From Oleispira sp963933055 (GTDB lineage Bacteria > Pseudomonadota > Gammaproteobacteria > Pseudomonadales > Oceanobacteraceae): a stretch of DNA of 64,000 nucleotides. Positions within the stretch are counted from its first letter, which is position 1; the number at the start of each line of letters is the position of its first letter. This document shows positions 27,210 to 35,699 of this stretch, one piece after another. The stretch covers positions 8,767 to 72,766 of the forward strand of contig CAWVSY010000011.1 of the NCBI GenBank assembly GCA_963933055.1. The letters are read 5' to 3'. The notes below the pieces were generated by a model. The model was not told the DNA's origin. It did not search any database and worked only from the letters and a program-made list of their open reading frames with translations. Both the position numbers and the translations under genes were made by a program.

Positions 27210-27542
27210 ATGTCTAAATTCTTTTTTAAAGGTCGTATAGAGCTTCCTTCAGATTACAGCACTTACAACTACAATACAGACCCAAGTACTAAACATGGTT
27301 CTAAAAAACACCCAATCTCGATCACGGTCACGAATGAAGCAAGACAAGCTGAAATCGAAAGCCAGTTAAAAGAGAATAACATTTTCGCCAACATCACCCT
27401 CGACTCAAAAGCGGAAGAAAACATTGGCGAGCTGGAAATGGTATTAAATAAGCCGACTACCCTAGTACTAGAAAAGACCCCTAACCGCAACGACCCATGC
27501 TCATGCGGCAGTGGTAAAAAATATAAGAAATGCTGTGGCTAG
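27210..27542 (+). CDS. SEC-C/SWIM motif protein, PBPRA1643 type
   Basis: 110 residues. The C-terminal NDPCSCGSGKKYKKCCG is the SEC-C zinc motif also found at the end of SecA. The N-terminal 90 residues (MSKFFFKGRIELPSDY, HPISITVTNEARQAEIE) match the small PBPRA1643 family. The function is unknown. It is transcribed rightwards from the region divergent to ogt and is convergent with the SUKH-like gene after 3 bases. Confidence 0.85.
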   Translation: MSKFFFKGRIELPSDYSTYNYNTDPSTKHGSKKHPISITVTNEARQAEIESQLKENNIFANITLDSKAEENIGELEMVLNKPTTLVLEKTPNRNDPCSCGSGKKYKKCCG

Positions 27543-27545
27543 CAC

Positions 27546-28163
27546 TTATTGATAATTTTCGAATACGGAAGCCCATTCATCGTAGTGGGCTCCCGCATGC
27601 TGTCGTAAAAAAGGAAATAGCCAATCAGCCGCCGCCGGTGCTAAGTTAAAATCGTCATCCAGCGGTTCGCTCACACCAGGGAAATTTAACGCGTACTGTA
27701 TCGCACAAATACACACTAAAAACTGACCAATAGAATCCGCTATCGGCGCAAAATCCCAAAAGCCCATCCCCTGCATCGCACTGTATACAATACTATGCTC
27801 ATCCTGCTCTGATGTTTTGATAATAATCGGATCACCGCCCTCGTGAGCAATCAACAACCAATCGTCTTGCCACTTCCCTAATTCACCCGTCAACTCTGTA
27901 AACATAGCAGGCTGCCAAGCAAGATCTGTGGGTTTCAGTAGCTCTACTGGATGACCAATGCCTTCTAGTACCAGACCATTCGCCGGACAAATATCATTAA
28001 TATACTGTACTAGCTCAGAAGGTAAGTGCTTACCCGCTGCGTCAACAAGCGATGAGACAATCGAAGGGCGACCACCCTCGATAGAAATATCAGCACCCTT
28101 CTGGCTAAAGGTATTACTAAAACCAGCGATTAATGCCAGAGCATCATTTAAATTCATAACCAA
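27546..28163 (-). CDS. SUKH/SMI1-KNR4-like protein
   Basis: 205 residues, soluble. LPSELVQYINDICPANG, DDWLLIAHEGGDPIIIKTSE and VYSAMQGMGFWDFAPIADSIGQFLV follow the SUKH-fold pattern. SUKH proteins are often immunity proteins for contact-dependent toxins, but no toxin gene is adjacent and single chromosomal copies can have other roles. The assignment rests on pattern only. The start may be the first Met or the third codon. Confidence 0.55.
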   Translation of the reverse strand: MVMNLNDALALIAGFSNTFSQKGADISIEGGRPSIVSSLVDAAGKHLPSELVQYINDICPANGLVLEGIGHPVELLKPTDLAWQPAMFTELTGELGKWQDDWLLIAHEGGDPIIIKTSEQDEHSIVYSAMQGMGFWDFAPIADSIGQFLVCICAIQYALNFPGVSEPLDDDFNLAPAAADWLFPFLRQHAGAHYDEWASVFENYQ

Positions 28164-28253
28164 ATACTTACGCCAAATAAGGGGCGCCTATATTAATTCA
28201 TTAGCGGCAGCGATGAAATAACAAAGCCAACCCCATTACTGGCAAGCAGGCAT

Positions 28254-28287
28254 AAAAAAACCGCTCACAGTGAATACTGTAGCGGTT
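28254..28287 (-). terminator. Rho-independent terminator
   Basis: On the minus strand a stem AACCGCT-ACAGT / ACTGT-(C)-AGCGGTT with a GAAT-type loop is followed by seven Ts (28254-28260). It lies 145 bases downstream of the BASS transporter gene and could end that transcript or an independent small RNA. Confidence 0.8.
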
Positions 28288-28291
28288 GAAT

Positions 28292-28431
28292 GTCTCGAAA
28301 GACCTATGCATAACTTGAGAGGGACAATGCTTGAAGGCTATTCAAGCATTGAAACTAACAGCCGAACTGTGCCCAAAAAAACAACTCGATGATAGGACCA
28401 ACTGGGCCAATCTAAAAACAGACTGAAACCA
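28292..28431 (-). ncRNA. candidate structured small RNA or 3' UTR
   Basis: Between the BASS gene stop and the terminator the minus strand holds a perfect 11-base hairpin (arms CAATGCTTGAA and TTCAAGCATTG at 28325-28351) and a small GTCT-TTCG-AGAC tetraloop hairpin (28292-28303). Three stems in 180 bases ending at a strong terminator look like an RNA, but no internal promoter is evident. Confidence 0.3.
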
Positions 28432-29319
28432 CTACCCTCTATTATTACGATGCACAGCGACTAATACTAATGCGGGTAAATTCATCACCAAGCCATAAAT
28501 CAAAGGGACAATGGCCAGGCCAGGATCTTTTAATAAAACAGCAGCGATAAACATTCCGGTACCCGCATTTTGAAAGCCGACTTCAATCGCCAGTGTTTTT
28601 TGAATGCTTAAATCAAACCCGATCATACGGCTGATAACATAGGCGCTCAGCATTGAGACAAGGCACAAGCTCAAACACAAGAGCGCGACCCAAATGCCCA
28701 TCTCGACTAACATTGACCACTGCATCACGACCAAGGTTACGATCAAACAGACAAATATCCCGCCTATCAGCTTTGCGATGAAGGGCTCCCATTTAATGAT
28801 GCTTTGTGTCCAATAATGACGAATCACCATGGCTAAAATAACGGGCAATACCGTGACCAATAACAGCTGCATGACGGTTTTGATAAAAGGCAATTGCAAA
28901 GCAACCGCTTCATTGCCTAACCATACGAACTGATATGAGAGGCTGATTGGAATCAAAAATGGAACCAAAAGGCTCACCACAGCCGTCATTGAGACCGATA
29001 AAGCGGCGTCACCTCCTGCCAAATATGAAATGACATTAGAGGTCGCACCACCCGGGCAAGCCGCTAATATCACCAATCCCAAAAATAAAAGCGAAGATAA
29101 TGCAGGCGATAATGGAATAAATAACGTGATGATAAAAATAAGCGCCCATGCAATCATCGGCAATAACAATAATTGCAATGCAATCCCGACCATCGCCGCC
29201 AAGGGATAACAGGCAATACGACGGAAATCATTGACCGTCAGCGATAGTCCCATCGCAAACATCATACAGGCCAAAATAATAGGCAACATAAACTGAGTTA
29301 ACACTTCTAGAATTGTCAT
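28432..29319 (-). CDS. bile acid:sodium symporter family (BASS) transporter
   Basis: 295 residues with about nine to ten membrane helices. Typical BASS segments are GLSLTVNDF near the start, AACPGGATSNVISYLAGGDAALSVSMTAV and EVGFQNAGTGMFIA. It likely co-transports sodium with an organic anion; the substrate is unknown. It lies 8 bases downstream of an Lrp-type regulator on the same strand, so the two form an operon in which the regulator may sense the substrate. Confidence 0.9.
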   Translation of the reverse strand: MTILEVLTQFMLPIILACMMFAMGLSLTVNDFRRIACYPLAAMVGIALQLLLLPMIAWALIFIITLFIPLSPALSSLLFLGLVILAACPGGATSNVISYLAGGDAALSVSMTAVVSLLVPFLIPISLSYQFVWLGNEAVALQLPFIKTVMQLLLVTVLPVILAMVIRHYWTQSIIKWEPFIAKLIGGIFVCLIVTLVVMQWSMLVEMGIWVALLCLSLCLVSMLSAYVISRMIGFDLSIQKTLAIEVGFQNAGTGMFIAAVLLKDPGLAIVPLIYGLVMNLPALVLVAVHRNNRG

Positions 29320-29327
29320 ACGCTACT

Positions 29328-29828
29328 TTATAAGGCCATTGGTAAACGGGTTGAATCTACGACTTTGCGCATAACAAAGCTTGAGTGAACACCACTGACA
29401 CCCTCAATGCGAGTCAACTTTCCTAATAAAAACTGCTGATAACCTTCCATGTCTTTAACAATCACTTTTAATAGGTAATCCGCGGAAGAGCCGGTAATTA
29501 AATAGCACTCTAAAACTTCAGGGAAGCTTGCTACTAAGCTTTCAAAGTTTTCAAAACGCTCAGGAGTATGGCGGTCCATACTAATGGAAATCATCGCTAC
29601 CATATCCAGCCCTAAGGCTTTTTGATCGAGTACCGCAACGGTTTTTTGAATGATGCCAGACTCTTGTAATGCTTTGACTCGGCGAGAGCAAGGTGAAGGA
29701 GATAGCCCCACCTTTTCGGCTAAATCAAGGTTAGAAATTGCTCCCTCTTTCTGCAATTCATCTAAAATGCGTCTATCCGTTCTATCTAATGACATCTTTA
29801 GCGTTGTTTTGAGTGAATAATTGCTCAC
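29328..29828 (-). CDS. Lrp/AsnC family regulator
   Basis: 166 residues from a GTG that has AAGAGG 5 bases upstream; an internal ATG eleven codons later has a weak ribosome site. It has an N-terminal winged HTH (DRTDRRILDELQKEGAISNLDLAEKVGLSPSPCSRRVKALQ) and a C-terminal RAM ligand domain (LECYLITGSSADYLLKV). Such regulators sense amino acids. It is first in an operon with the BASS transporter, its probable target. Confidence 0.92.
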   Translation of the reverse strand: MSNYSLKTTLKMSLDRTDRRILDELQKEGAISNLDLAEKVGLSPSPCSRRVKALQESGIIQKTVAVLDQKALGLDMVAMISISMDRHTPERFENFESLVASFPEVLECYLITGSSADYLLKVIVKDMEGYQQFLLGKLTRIEGVSGVHSSFVMRKVVDSTRLPMAL

Positions 29829-29977
29829 AAGAACCTCTTACCACAATAATTATTTCGGATTATTCTGAATAATGTAATTTAAACCACCATATAGCAACAA
29901 GCTTTAGCCCATAAGTTAGACAGTTAGCCGATGTATTACTATGATTTTAGAAGGAATATCATTAGTAATAGGACATT

Positions 29978-30640
29978 ATGCTAATCTCTAAACTTCGTTT
30001 ATTAACCCTTATCTTTTTAGGCTTTATTACATCAATAGACCCTGCGTTTAGCCAAACTCGGCTCAAAATTGTCGATCAAAATAATGTACCTCTTGCAAAT
30101 GCGGTTGTTGAATACGCTGCCGCAATACCCGCTCAGCAAGCAGTCAATGAGCAAATATACATAATGGATCAAGTGAATAAGCAGTTTGTGCCCCATGTGC
30201 TGGTTATTCCCGAAAACAGTTTTGTTAGCTTTCCCAATAGCGATGATATTCGACATCATGTGTATTCATTCTCCTCTGCAAAAACCTTCGAACTAAAGCT
30301 ATATGCTGGAAAACCTAAAAGTCCGGTTCAGTTTAATAAAAAAGGGCTGGTTGTCATGGGCTGCAATATTCACGATTCGATGGTTGGATATATCTATGTA
30401 TCTGACAATGCACACACCTTCATCAGTAATGAAAAAGGAGAAATTCTATTAACAGACTCATTGCCAAACAATACTCAATTACAGGTCTGGCATCCTGATA
30501 GCGCCCTAGGATTATCAAAGCATACCCGTTTTACGATTAATCAATCGATGCTCGACGCAGATGAAATCATCCTGAAGATTGGCGTAAGTGAGCCCGAACC
30601 TGGAGACAGTTTTGAGGAGCTGCATTTGCATGAGCACTAG
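29978..30640 (+). CDS. periplasmic cupredoxin-like protein (methylamine-utilisation-protein-like)
   Basis: 220 residues. Signal peptide to about residue 25 (AFS-Q). A plastocyanin-like fold spans about 26-140, with plausible type 1 copper ligands His93/94 (IRHHVYSF), Cys129, His132 and Met135 (MGCNIHDSM). The last 70 residues resemble a beta-sandwich. Similar genes are often called methylamine utilisation protein, but no amine dehydrogenase is present. It overlaps the next gene by 11 bases and starts a five-frame operon, so it may deliver a redox or copper signal to the membrane c-di-GMP protein. Confidence 0.75.
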   Translation: MLISKLRLLTLIFLGFITSIDPAFSQTRLKIVDQNNVPLANAVVEYAAAIPAQQAVNEQIYIMDQVNKQFVPHVLVIPENSFVSFPNSDDIRHHVYSFSSAKTFELKLYAGKPKSPVQFNKKGLVVMGCNIHDSMVGYIYVSDNAHTFISNEKGEILLTDSLPNNTQLQVWHPDSALGLSKHTRFTINQSMLDADEIILKIGVSEPEPGDSFEELHLHEH

Positions 30641-31238
30641 GTTTAGTTTCAAAACTCAAATCACATGGTTATCAACGAGTTTAATATTATTAACCGTCAT
30701 ATTTTTAACCATCAGTAACTGGTTTCGATTTGCAGATTACGCAGAAGCTCAAATTGAACAAAAGATGCACATCGCACAGAATGTACTTAATCAAACACTG
30801 AGTTTACAAGAACAAGTCTTAATCACGACGGCCAGTGTCTTAGCCGCCGACTTTGGTTTTAAACAAGCCGTTGCGACTCAAGATAAGCAAACAATTAAGA
30901 GTGTGCTGATGAATCATGGCAAGCGTATCAATGCCGATCTTATGCTGATAGTCAATTTGGACGGAAATTTATTAGCCAGCAGCTCAAACCATTCGTTCTC
31001 TACTGAACTGATTGAAAAAAATATCAGTCAGTTGCCTTTTAGAGAGATTTACGCCCGAATTTTGAGCATTGATAACAAGGTATTTCAAGTTATTGTCGTT
31101 CCCGTTAAAGCACCCAGAGTCATTGCTTATACAGTTATTGGATTTGAATTCGATCAAACTGCATTATTGCAACTTAAGGACCTCTTATCTTTAGACATCA
31201 GCCTCGTCAAAAATGGAACATCACAAATAAGGCTATAA
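30630..31238 (+). CDS. c-di-GMP protein, N-terminal sensor fragment (frameshifted)
   Basis: Starts at an ATG with GAGGAG upstream, inside the end of the cupredoxin gene. The 202 residues contain membrane helix 1 (about 10-30) and a periplasmic sensor domain, and stop abruptly at a TAA (31236-31238) before the expected second helix. The -1 frame continues without a stop (ITNKAIKQQALFG...) straight into the GGDEF-EAL part. A one-base loss near 31206-31238 therefore probably split one gene of about 765 codons. A sequencing error or a programmed shift are alternatives. Confidence 0.75.
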   Translation: MSTRFSFKTQITWLSTSLILLTVIFLTISNWFRFADYAEAQIEQKMHIAQNVLNQTLSLQEQVLITTASVLAADFGFKQAVATQDKQTIKSVLMNHGKRINADLMLIVNLDGNLLASSSNHSFSTELIEKNISQLPFREIYARILSIDNKVFQVIVVPVKAPRVIAYTVIGFEFDQTALLQLKDLLSLDISLVKNGTSQIRL

Positions 31239-31249
31239 AACAGCAAGCC

Positions 31250-32926
31250 TTGTTCGGTAGCAAACAACAATCACCTAGCCTATTTTTAGCAAGTTCAGAA
31301 TATTTTCACAAAGACATAACCTTGAGCGGCTCTCGTGATGTTAGTGCTATTTTATCGGTGTCTTTAATACAGATTCAACATGACTTTAACCAACTAATTA
31401 TTTCCATTCTCATCATCGCCTTCGTCGTTATCATCATTGCTATCACGTTTTCGCGCATGCTGTCACAAAGCGTATCTGCTCCACTCAATATTCTAATGAA
31501 TATCACAAAGAAGATTGGCCGAGGTGAATTAGAGGTACCCAAACTCAGCCACAGTTTACCCGCTGAATTTACAGAGCTTTATCAAGGTTTTGTAATGATG
31601 GGCAGCGCGATAGAACAAAGGGAAGAAGAAATAATATATCAGGCAGAGCGAGACATACTGACGGGGTTATACAACCGCTATAAAGCATTAAATAAAATAG
31701 AGGAACACCTTAATAGCCATACCAATCTCGTCTTAATAGCCTTTAATATTAAAGATTTTAACGCGATTAGCGATACCATTGGCATCAATAATATCAATGC
31801 TATATTGAAAGAAATGGCCTATCGCATCAATGCCTATGTTGAAACGCATAAAAAAGGCGTGACCGCCCGAATAAATTCCGATGAGTTTTTAATTTGTCTT
31901 CCTATAAACAGCAGTGACGCCATAAGTGCTGTTATTGAACGTTTAAAAATAGAATTAGAGCGCCCTTTTTTAGTGGCCGATATAAAAATTAATTTATGTT
32001 TATTTTATGGCATCGCCAATTCAATGAACCATGGTGGTGATGCTGAAAAGTTGATTAGACGATCCGTCATGGCCGCCAAAGCGGCGAATCAGAACCAAAC
32101 ATCTGTTAGATATTATCAACAAGGCGATGATGAAGCCTACCTTCATAAGTTGCACCTTATTGAAGAATTAAAAGCGGCACTCGATAATCCAAACAGCCCT
32201 CTTTTTATGAACTATCAGCCTAAGCTGAATCTTCAGACGGGTAAGGTTGATAAGTTAGAAGCTCTTATCCGCTGGATCAATAATAAAAACGAATTTGTGA
32301 ACCCAGAAAAATTTATTCACTTGGCAGAGCAAGCTGGCTTAATTGTTACCTTAACACGCTGGGTAATTTTACAAGTAATAAAGCAAATCGACCAATGGAA
32401 CCAACGAGGTTATCACTTTAAAGTATCAATCAACTTGTCAGCCCAAGATATTCAAAACGAGCATTTCGTCGATTATTTATTAACAACACTGGTTAGTCAT
32501 GAAGTAAAACCTGTACAAATAACTCTTGAATTGACTGAGCGCGATTTGGCAAATAACGAAGATCTTGTCATCGCGCGCTTAACCCATTTAAAATCCCTCG
32601 GATTTGAAGTTTCAGTTGATGATTATGGCATTGGTCAATCATCACTCGCTAAACTAAAAAACCTGCCTGTTGATGAACTCAAAATTGATAAAACATTCAT
32701 CCTAACCCTAGATCAATGTCAGCAAGATCAAGACATTGTCGCATCAACCATATCCCTAGGCCACAAGCTTGGACTTCGAGTTGTTGCTGAAGGTGTTGAA
32801 AATAAAGAAAGCTTAGAATTGCTACGTCAATTTCAGTGTAACTATGCTCAAGGCTATTATTTATCTAAGCCTGTTAGCGCAGAAAAATTTATTGAATGGT
32901 ATGAACGTAATGAACGACCTAATTAA
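31250..32926 (+). CDS. GGDEF-EAL c-di-GMP phosphodiesterase, C-terminal part (frameshifted)
   Basis: 558 residues from a TTG; the frame is already open upstream of it. It contains the end of the periplasmic region, membrane helix 2 (about 48-70), a HAMP-like linker, a GGDEF domain with degenerate motif NSDEF (no cyclase activity expected) and an EAL domain. EAL motifs look intact: EALIRW, SINLSA, LELTE, DDYGIGQSS, VVAEGVE and QGYYLSKP. It should hydrolyse c-di-GMP if expressed. Without the frameshift it would be the C-terminal two thirds of the protein begun at 30630. Confidence 0.85.
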   Translation: MFGSKQQSPSLFLASSEYFHKDITLSGSRDVSAILSVSLIQIQHDFNQLIISILIIAFVVIIIAITFSRMLSQSVSAPLNILMNITKKIGRGELEVPKLSHSLPAEFTELYQGFVMMGSAIEQREEEIIYQAERDILTGLYNRYKALNKIEEHLNSHTNLVLIAFNIKDFNAISDTIGINNINAILKEMAYRINAYVETHKKGVTARINSDEFLICLPINSSDAISAVIERLKIELERPFLVADIKINLCLFYGIANSMNHGGDAEKLIRRSVMAAKAANQNQTSVRYYQQGDDEAYLHKLHLIEELKAALDNPNSPLFMNYQPKLNLQTGKVDKLEALIRWINNKNEFVNPEKFIHLAEQAGLIVTLTRWVILQVIKQIDQWNQRGYHFKVSINLSAQDIQNEHFVDYLLTTLVSHEVKPVQITLELTERDLANNEDLVIARLTHLKSLGFEVSVDDYGIGQSSLAKLKNLPVDELKIDKTFILTLDQCQQDQDIVASTISLGHKLGLRVVAEGVENKESLELLRQFQCNYAQGYYLSKPVSAEKFIEWYERNERPN

Positions 32927-33746
32927 GATATTATGCCTGCTATTGCCAATGACCAGTTTCGCTAATGGCAAATTATTAGCCACACCAGGGGTTTCTCAGA
33001 TAGAAGGGGCAGCAGGTGGTGGACTTGTTCCTTGGGCTCCATTAGCGGGCTATGCAACAGAGGATGAATTAGCGGCTTCCGCATTTTGCAGCCAAGCCAA
33101 TTTGAAAGACTTTCAATTAAGAAGCTGTGGAGGACAAGTTAACTTTTACGATCGCCTAGAAATTTCTTTCGCTAAACAAAATTTTCAAGTCGATCCATTA
33201 TCGCTCACATTATCTCAACATATCGTCGGTGCTAAATTACGATTATACGGCGATGTAGTTTATAGCCAATGGCCTCAGATTTCGGTTGGGATTCAACATA
33301 AATCCCTAATCACATCAGACGTCCCTCTTTCTCTCGGAGCAAAAAGAGACAGTGGTAATGATGTCTATTTAGCCGCCAGCAAATTGCATTTAGGCTTATT
33401 AGCAGGCTACAACGTATTATGGAATGTCGCTGCTCGATATACCGAAGCCAATGAGCTTGGCTTGCTTGGGTTTGGTGGCCCCAATGATGACTCAGGTTTA
33501 TATTCAAGCGCACTTAATACTGAAGTATCCGTCGCAGTTTTAATAAATAAGTACCTTGCAATAGGCACGGAATATAGACAAAAACCTGATAATTTAGGCC
33601 TTAAGGAAGATGACTGGCAAGATGTCTTTATTGCTTGGTTTCCAAATAAGCATGTAAACCTAACCTTAGCGTATCTTGATTTGGGCACCATTGCTGCCCT
33701 GCCTAATCAAACAGGCTGGTACTTATCATTATCGGGATCTTATTAA
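32910..33746 (+). CDS. DUF3034 family protein, probable outer-membrane barrel
   Basis: 278 residues from MNDLIKILCLL, with a signal peptide ending about TSFAN; an ATG three codons upstream is also possible. GKLLATPGVSQIEGAAGGGLVPWAPLAGYAT is the family signature. The rest is made of alternating amphipathic strands ending in WYLSLSGSY, a terminal aromatic typical of outer-membrane barrels. The function is unknown. Its start lies inside the end of the EAL gene, and the globin gene follows after 2 bases. Confidence 0.85.
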   Translation: MNDLIKILCLLLPMTSFANGKLLATPGVSQIEGAAGGGLVPWAPLAGYATEDELAASAFCSQANLKDFQLRSCGGQVNFYDRLEISFAKQNFQVDPLSLTLSQHIVGAKLRLYGDVVYSQWPQISVGIQHKSLITSDVPLSLGAKRDSGNDVYLAASKLHLGLLAGYNVLWNVAARYTEANELGLLGFGGPNDDSGLYSSALNTEVSVAVLINKYLAIGTEYRQKPDNLGLKEDDWQDVFIAWFPNKHVNLTLAYLDLGTIAALPNQTGWYLSLSGSY

Positions 33747-33748
33747 TC

Positions 33749-34186
33749 ATGCCTAAATTTTCTATTTATTGTTTCATCGCCATAATGGTGTATTCGCTCA
33801 TGGGCTGCAGCAGTACACATTCGCATAAATACGATACGCTATATCATCAAATAGGTGGCCACGAGGGCATCGAACATCTTGTCGATTTATTTATTGCTGA
33901 AATTTCTCGGGACCAACAAATCCTTCCCTATTTTGCAAAATCAAGCGTCAGTCATTTTAAAGAAGGATTTATTAACCACCTATGCGATGCCGTGGGTGGG
34001 CCATGCAGTTACGAAGGTGACTCTATGATTGATATTCATACTGGCATGAACATCACTGAAAAAGACTTTAATCGCGTCGTAGAACTATTAATTAAGGCGA
34101 TGGAAACAGCAGGTATTGATTACCCTACGCAAAATAAGATTCTCAAACAACTGGCGCCCTCAAGGTCTGACATTATCAAAATATAA
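33749..34186 (+). CDS. group I truncated haemoglobin, lipoprotein
   Basis: 145 residues. The signal peptide ends in lipobox SLMGC (Cys20), so the globin should be lipid-anchored outside the cytoplasm, unusual for this family. The trHbN pattern YDTLYHQIGGHEGIEHLVDLFIAEI is followed by FINHLCDAVGGPCSYEG and the proximal His in HTGMNI. Periplasmic oxygen or NO binding is plausible. It is the last gene of the cupredoxin/EAL/DUF3034 operon and ends 3 bases from the convergent antiporter. Confidence 0.9.
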   Translation: MPKFSIYCFIAIMVYSLMGCSSTHSHKYDTLYHQIGGHEGIEHLVDLFIAEISRDQQILPYFAKSSVSHFKEGFINHLCDAVGGPCSYEGDSMIDIHTGMNITEKDFNRVVELLIKAMETAGIDYPTQNKILKQLAPSRSDIIKI

Positions 34187-34189
34187 CGT

Positions 34190-35395
34190 CTATTTTTTTG
34201 TAAATCTTGCATAGAGATTCACTAATGGCTGCGCTGATAGGCCGTGTGCAAAAATACTGAAAAGTACGGTTACCGTCACCACCGCATAAATAGTATCAAA
34301 GCCTGCTAATGACTCCATTTCATGAGCAACAATCAGCACATACAGAATCGAAGCAATTCCCCGAGGACCAAACCAAGCAATAAATAAGCGCGTAGAATAA
34401 TCCAATTTAGTCCCAATTAAACTGATCATGACAGGCAGCATACGTACAAGAGTTAAACTGAATAGTGCATAAACAATAACCTCAAGCGTAATGAATTCGA
34501 TAGTCTTAGGGACAAAGGCAATTCCAAAAATGATAAAACTGATCAAAACAAATAACTCACCTTCACTTTCGGCAAAGTCTTCAATATTGTCACGCGTTTT
34601 TTGACTGGTATTACCAGCGTATAAACCAGCAAAGAATGCCGCTATAAAGCCGTTTCCTCCAACCGATTCAGCAAGATAAAATGACAAGATAGCCAATGCA
34701 ATAGGAATCAAGTTTCGATAATCCGATTCCATCCAATTATGCTTAGCGAAAAAAATCACCAACTTAGCCCCTAAAAATCCAATGCCTGCCCCAGCGATAG
34801 CCCCAAAGACTATTTGCTGCACCACATACAAGGGCCAAAAACTGTTATTCGTTTCTGTTAAACCACTAACCGTCATAGCAACCACCGTTAATACAATCGG
34901 AAAGACGATGCCATCGTTTAATCCACTTTCTACATTAATAGAAGAGCGAATCTCTTTTGGAACCTTAGAATCGAAAACAACCGCCTTGCCCAAAGCAGCA
35001 TCGGTAGGAGTTAATAATAAAGCCAATAGAATCATATAAAGCATAGGCTGATCGGGGAAGACACTGACTGCAACCAAGGTGCCAAGAACGATCGATAAAG
35101 GTAAGCTGATAAATAACAATCGCGCTGGAATATTCCATGATTGCTTTAATAATTTGAGATCCAATAAAGCCGCATCTGAAAATAAAACCAAGACCAGCGT
35201 CATCTCCACAATCACAGTGACAAATTCAGTATTTGCCTCTATTTGAGTAAGATTAAAAACCAAAGGAGAAACCAATAAGCCAAACCCAGTAAAAATCATA
35301 GGTCCTGAAATATTCAACTTAGCAAGGGCTTCAGAAATGTAGCCGTACAATAAAACGACAACAGCAATAATTAATATGACGTGATGTTCGCCCAT
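34190..35395 (-). CDS. CPA1 family cation:proton antiporter
   Basis: 401 residues with 11-12 membrane helices. The conserved ND ion-binding pair lies in SGLNDGIVFP, and GWFGPRGIAS-type sequence appears as AWFGPRGIASILY. It belongs to the NhaP-like branch and exchanges Na+ or K+ for H+. It has no C-terminal regulatory domain. It is a single gene convergent with the globin operon. Confidence 0.9.
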   Translation of the reverse strand: MGEHHVILIIAVVVLLYGYISEALAKLNISGPMIFTGFGLLVSPLVFNLTQIEANTEFVTVIVEMTLVLVLFSDAALLDLKLLKQSWNIPARLLFISLPLSIVLGTLVAVSVFPDQPMLYMILLALLLTPTDAALGKAVVFDSKVPKEIRSSINVESGLNDGIVFPIVLTVVAMTVSGLTETNNSFWPLYVVQQIVFGAIAGAGIGFLGAKLVIFFAKHNWMESDYRNLIPIALAILSFYLAESVGGNGFIAAFFAGLYAGNTSQKTRDNIEDFAESEGELFVLISFIIFGIAFVPKTIEFITLEVIVYALFSLTLVRMLPVMISLIGTKLDYSTRLFIAWFGPRGIASILYVLIVAHEMESLAGFDTIYAVVTVTVLFSIFAHGLSAQPLVNLYARFTKK

Positions 35396-35699
35396 GAAAA
35401 TCCTTAATCATTTTTTATAAGTATTAGAACGTCATTATAAAGTAAAAAAGTAAGCCGCATCAGTAAGCGAACAAAACAGATGGCACCGCGATCTATTGCG
35501 CGAATATAAGCTTTTAAAGTATCCGTTAACAAAGATTCAGTCCAAAAAGGCTATAAAAATCAAAAATAATCAAATATAGAGAGAATTATTGCTAATTTAA
35601 TCATTATTTAATTGAAATTTGCCATCATTCACCCCTTTGATGCACTTATAATTACTCCATCAATTAGTTAACTCTATTTATAATTTTAGGTACTGCCAA
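35396..35699. other. 304-base intergenic region before leuA
   Basis: AT-rich divergent promoter region. A consensus TATAAT sits at 35647-35652 on the leuA strand, without a well-placed -35. I looked for a leucine-rich leader peptide or attenuator hairpins and found none. Confidence 0.5.

Noticed and set aside
29978..30640. Methylamine utilisation role suggested by the common family label
   Set aside because: No methylamine dehydrogenase or related gene is present; a cupredoxin description fits what is seen.
35396..35699. Leucine attenuator or T-box before leuA
   Set aside because: No leader peptide with Leu codons and no GC-rich terminator/antiterminator stems were found.
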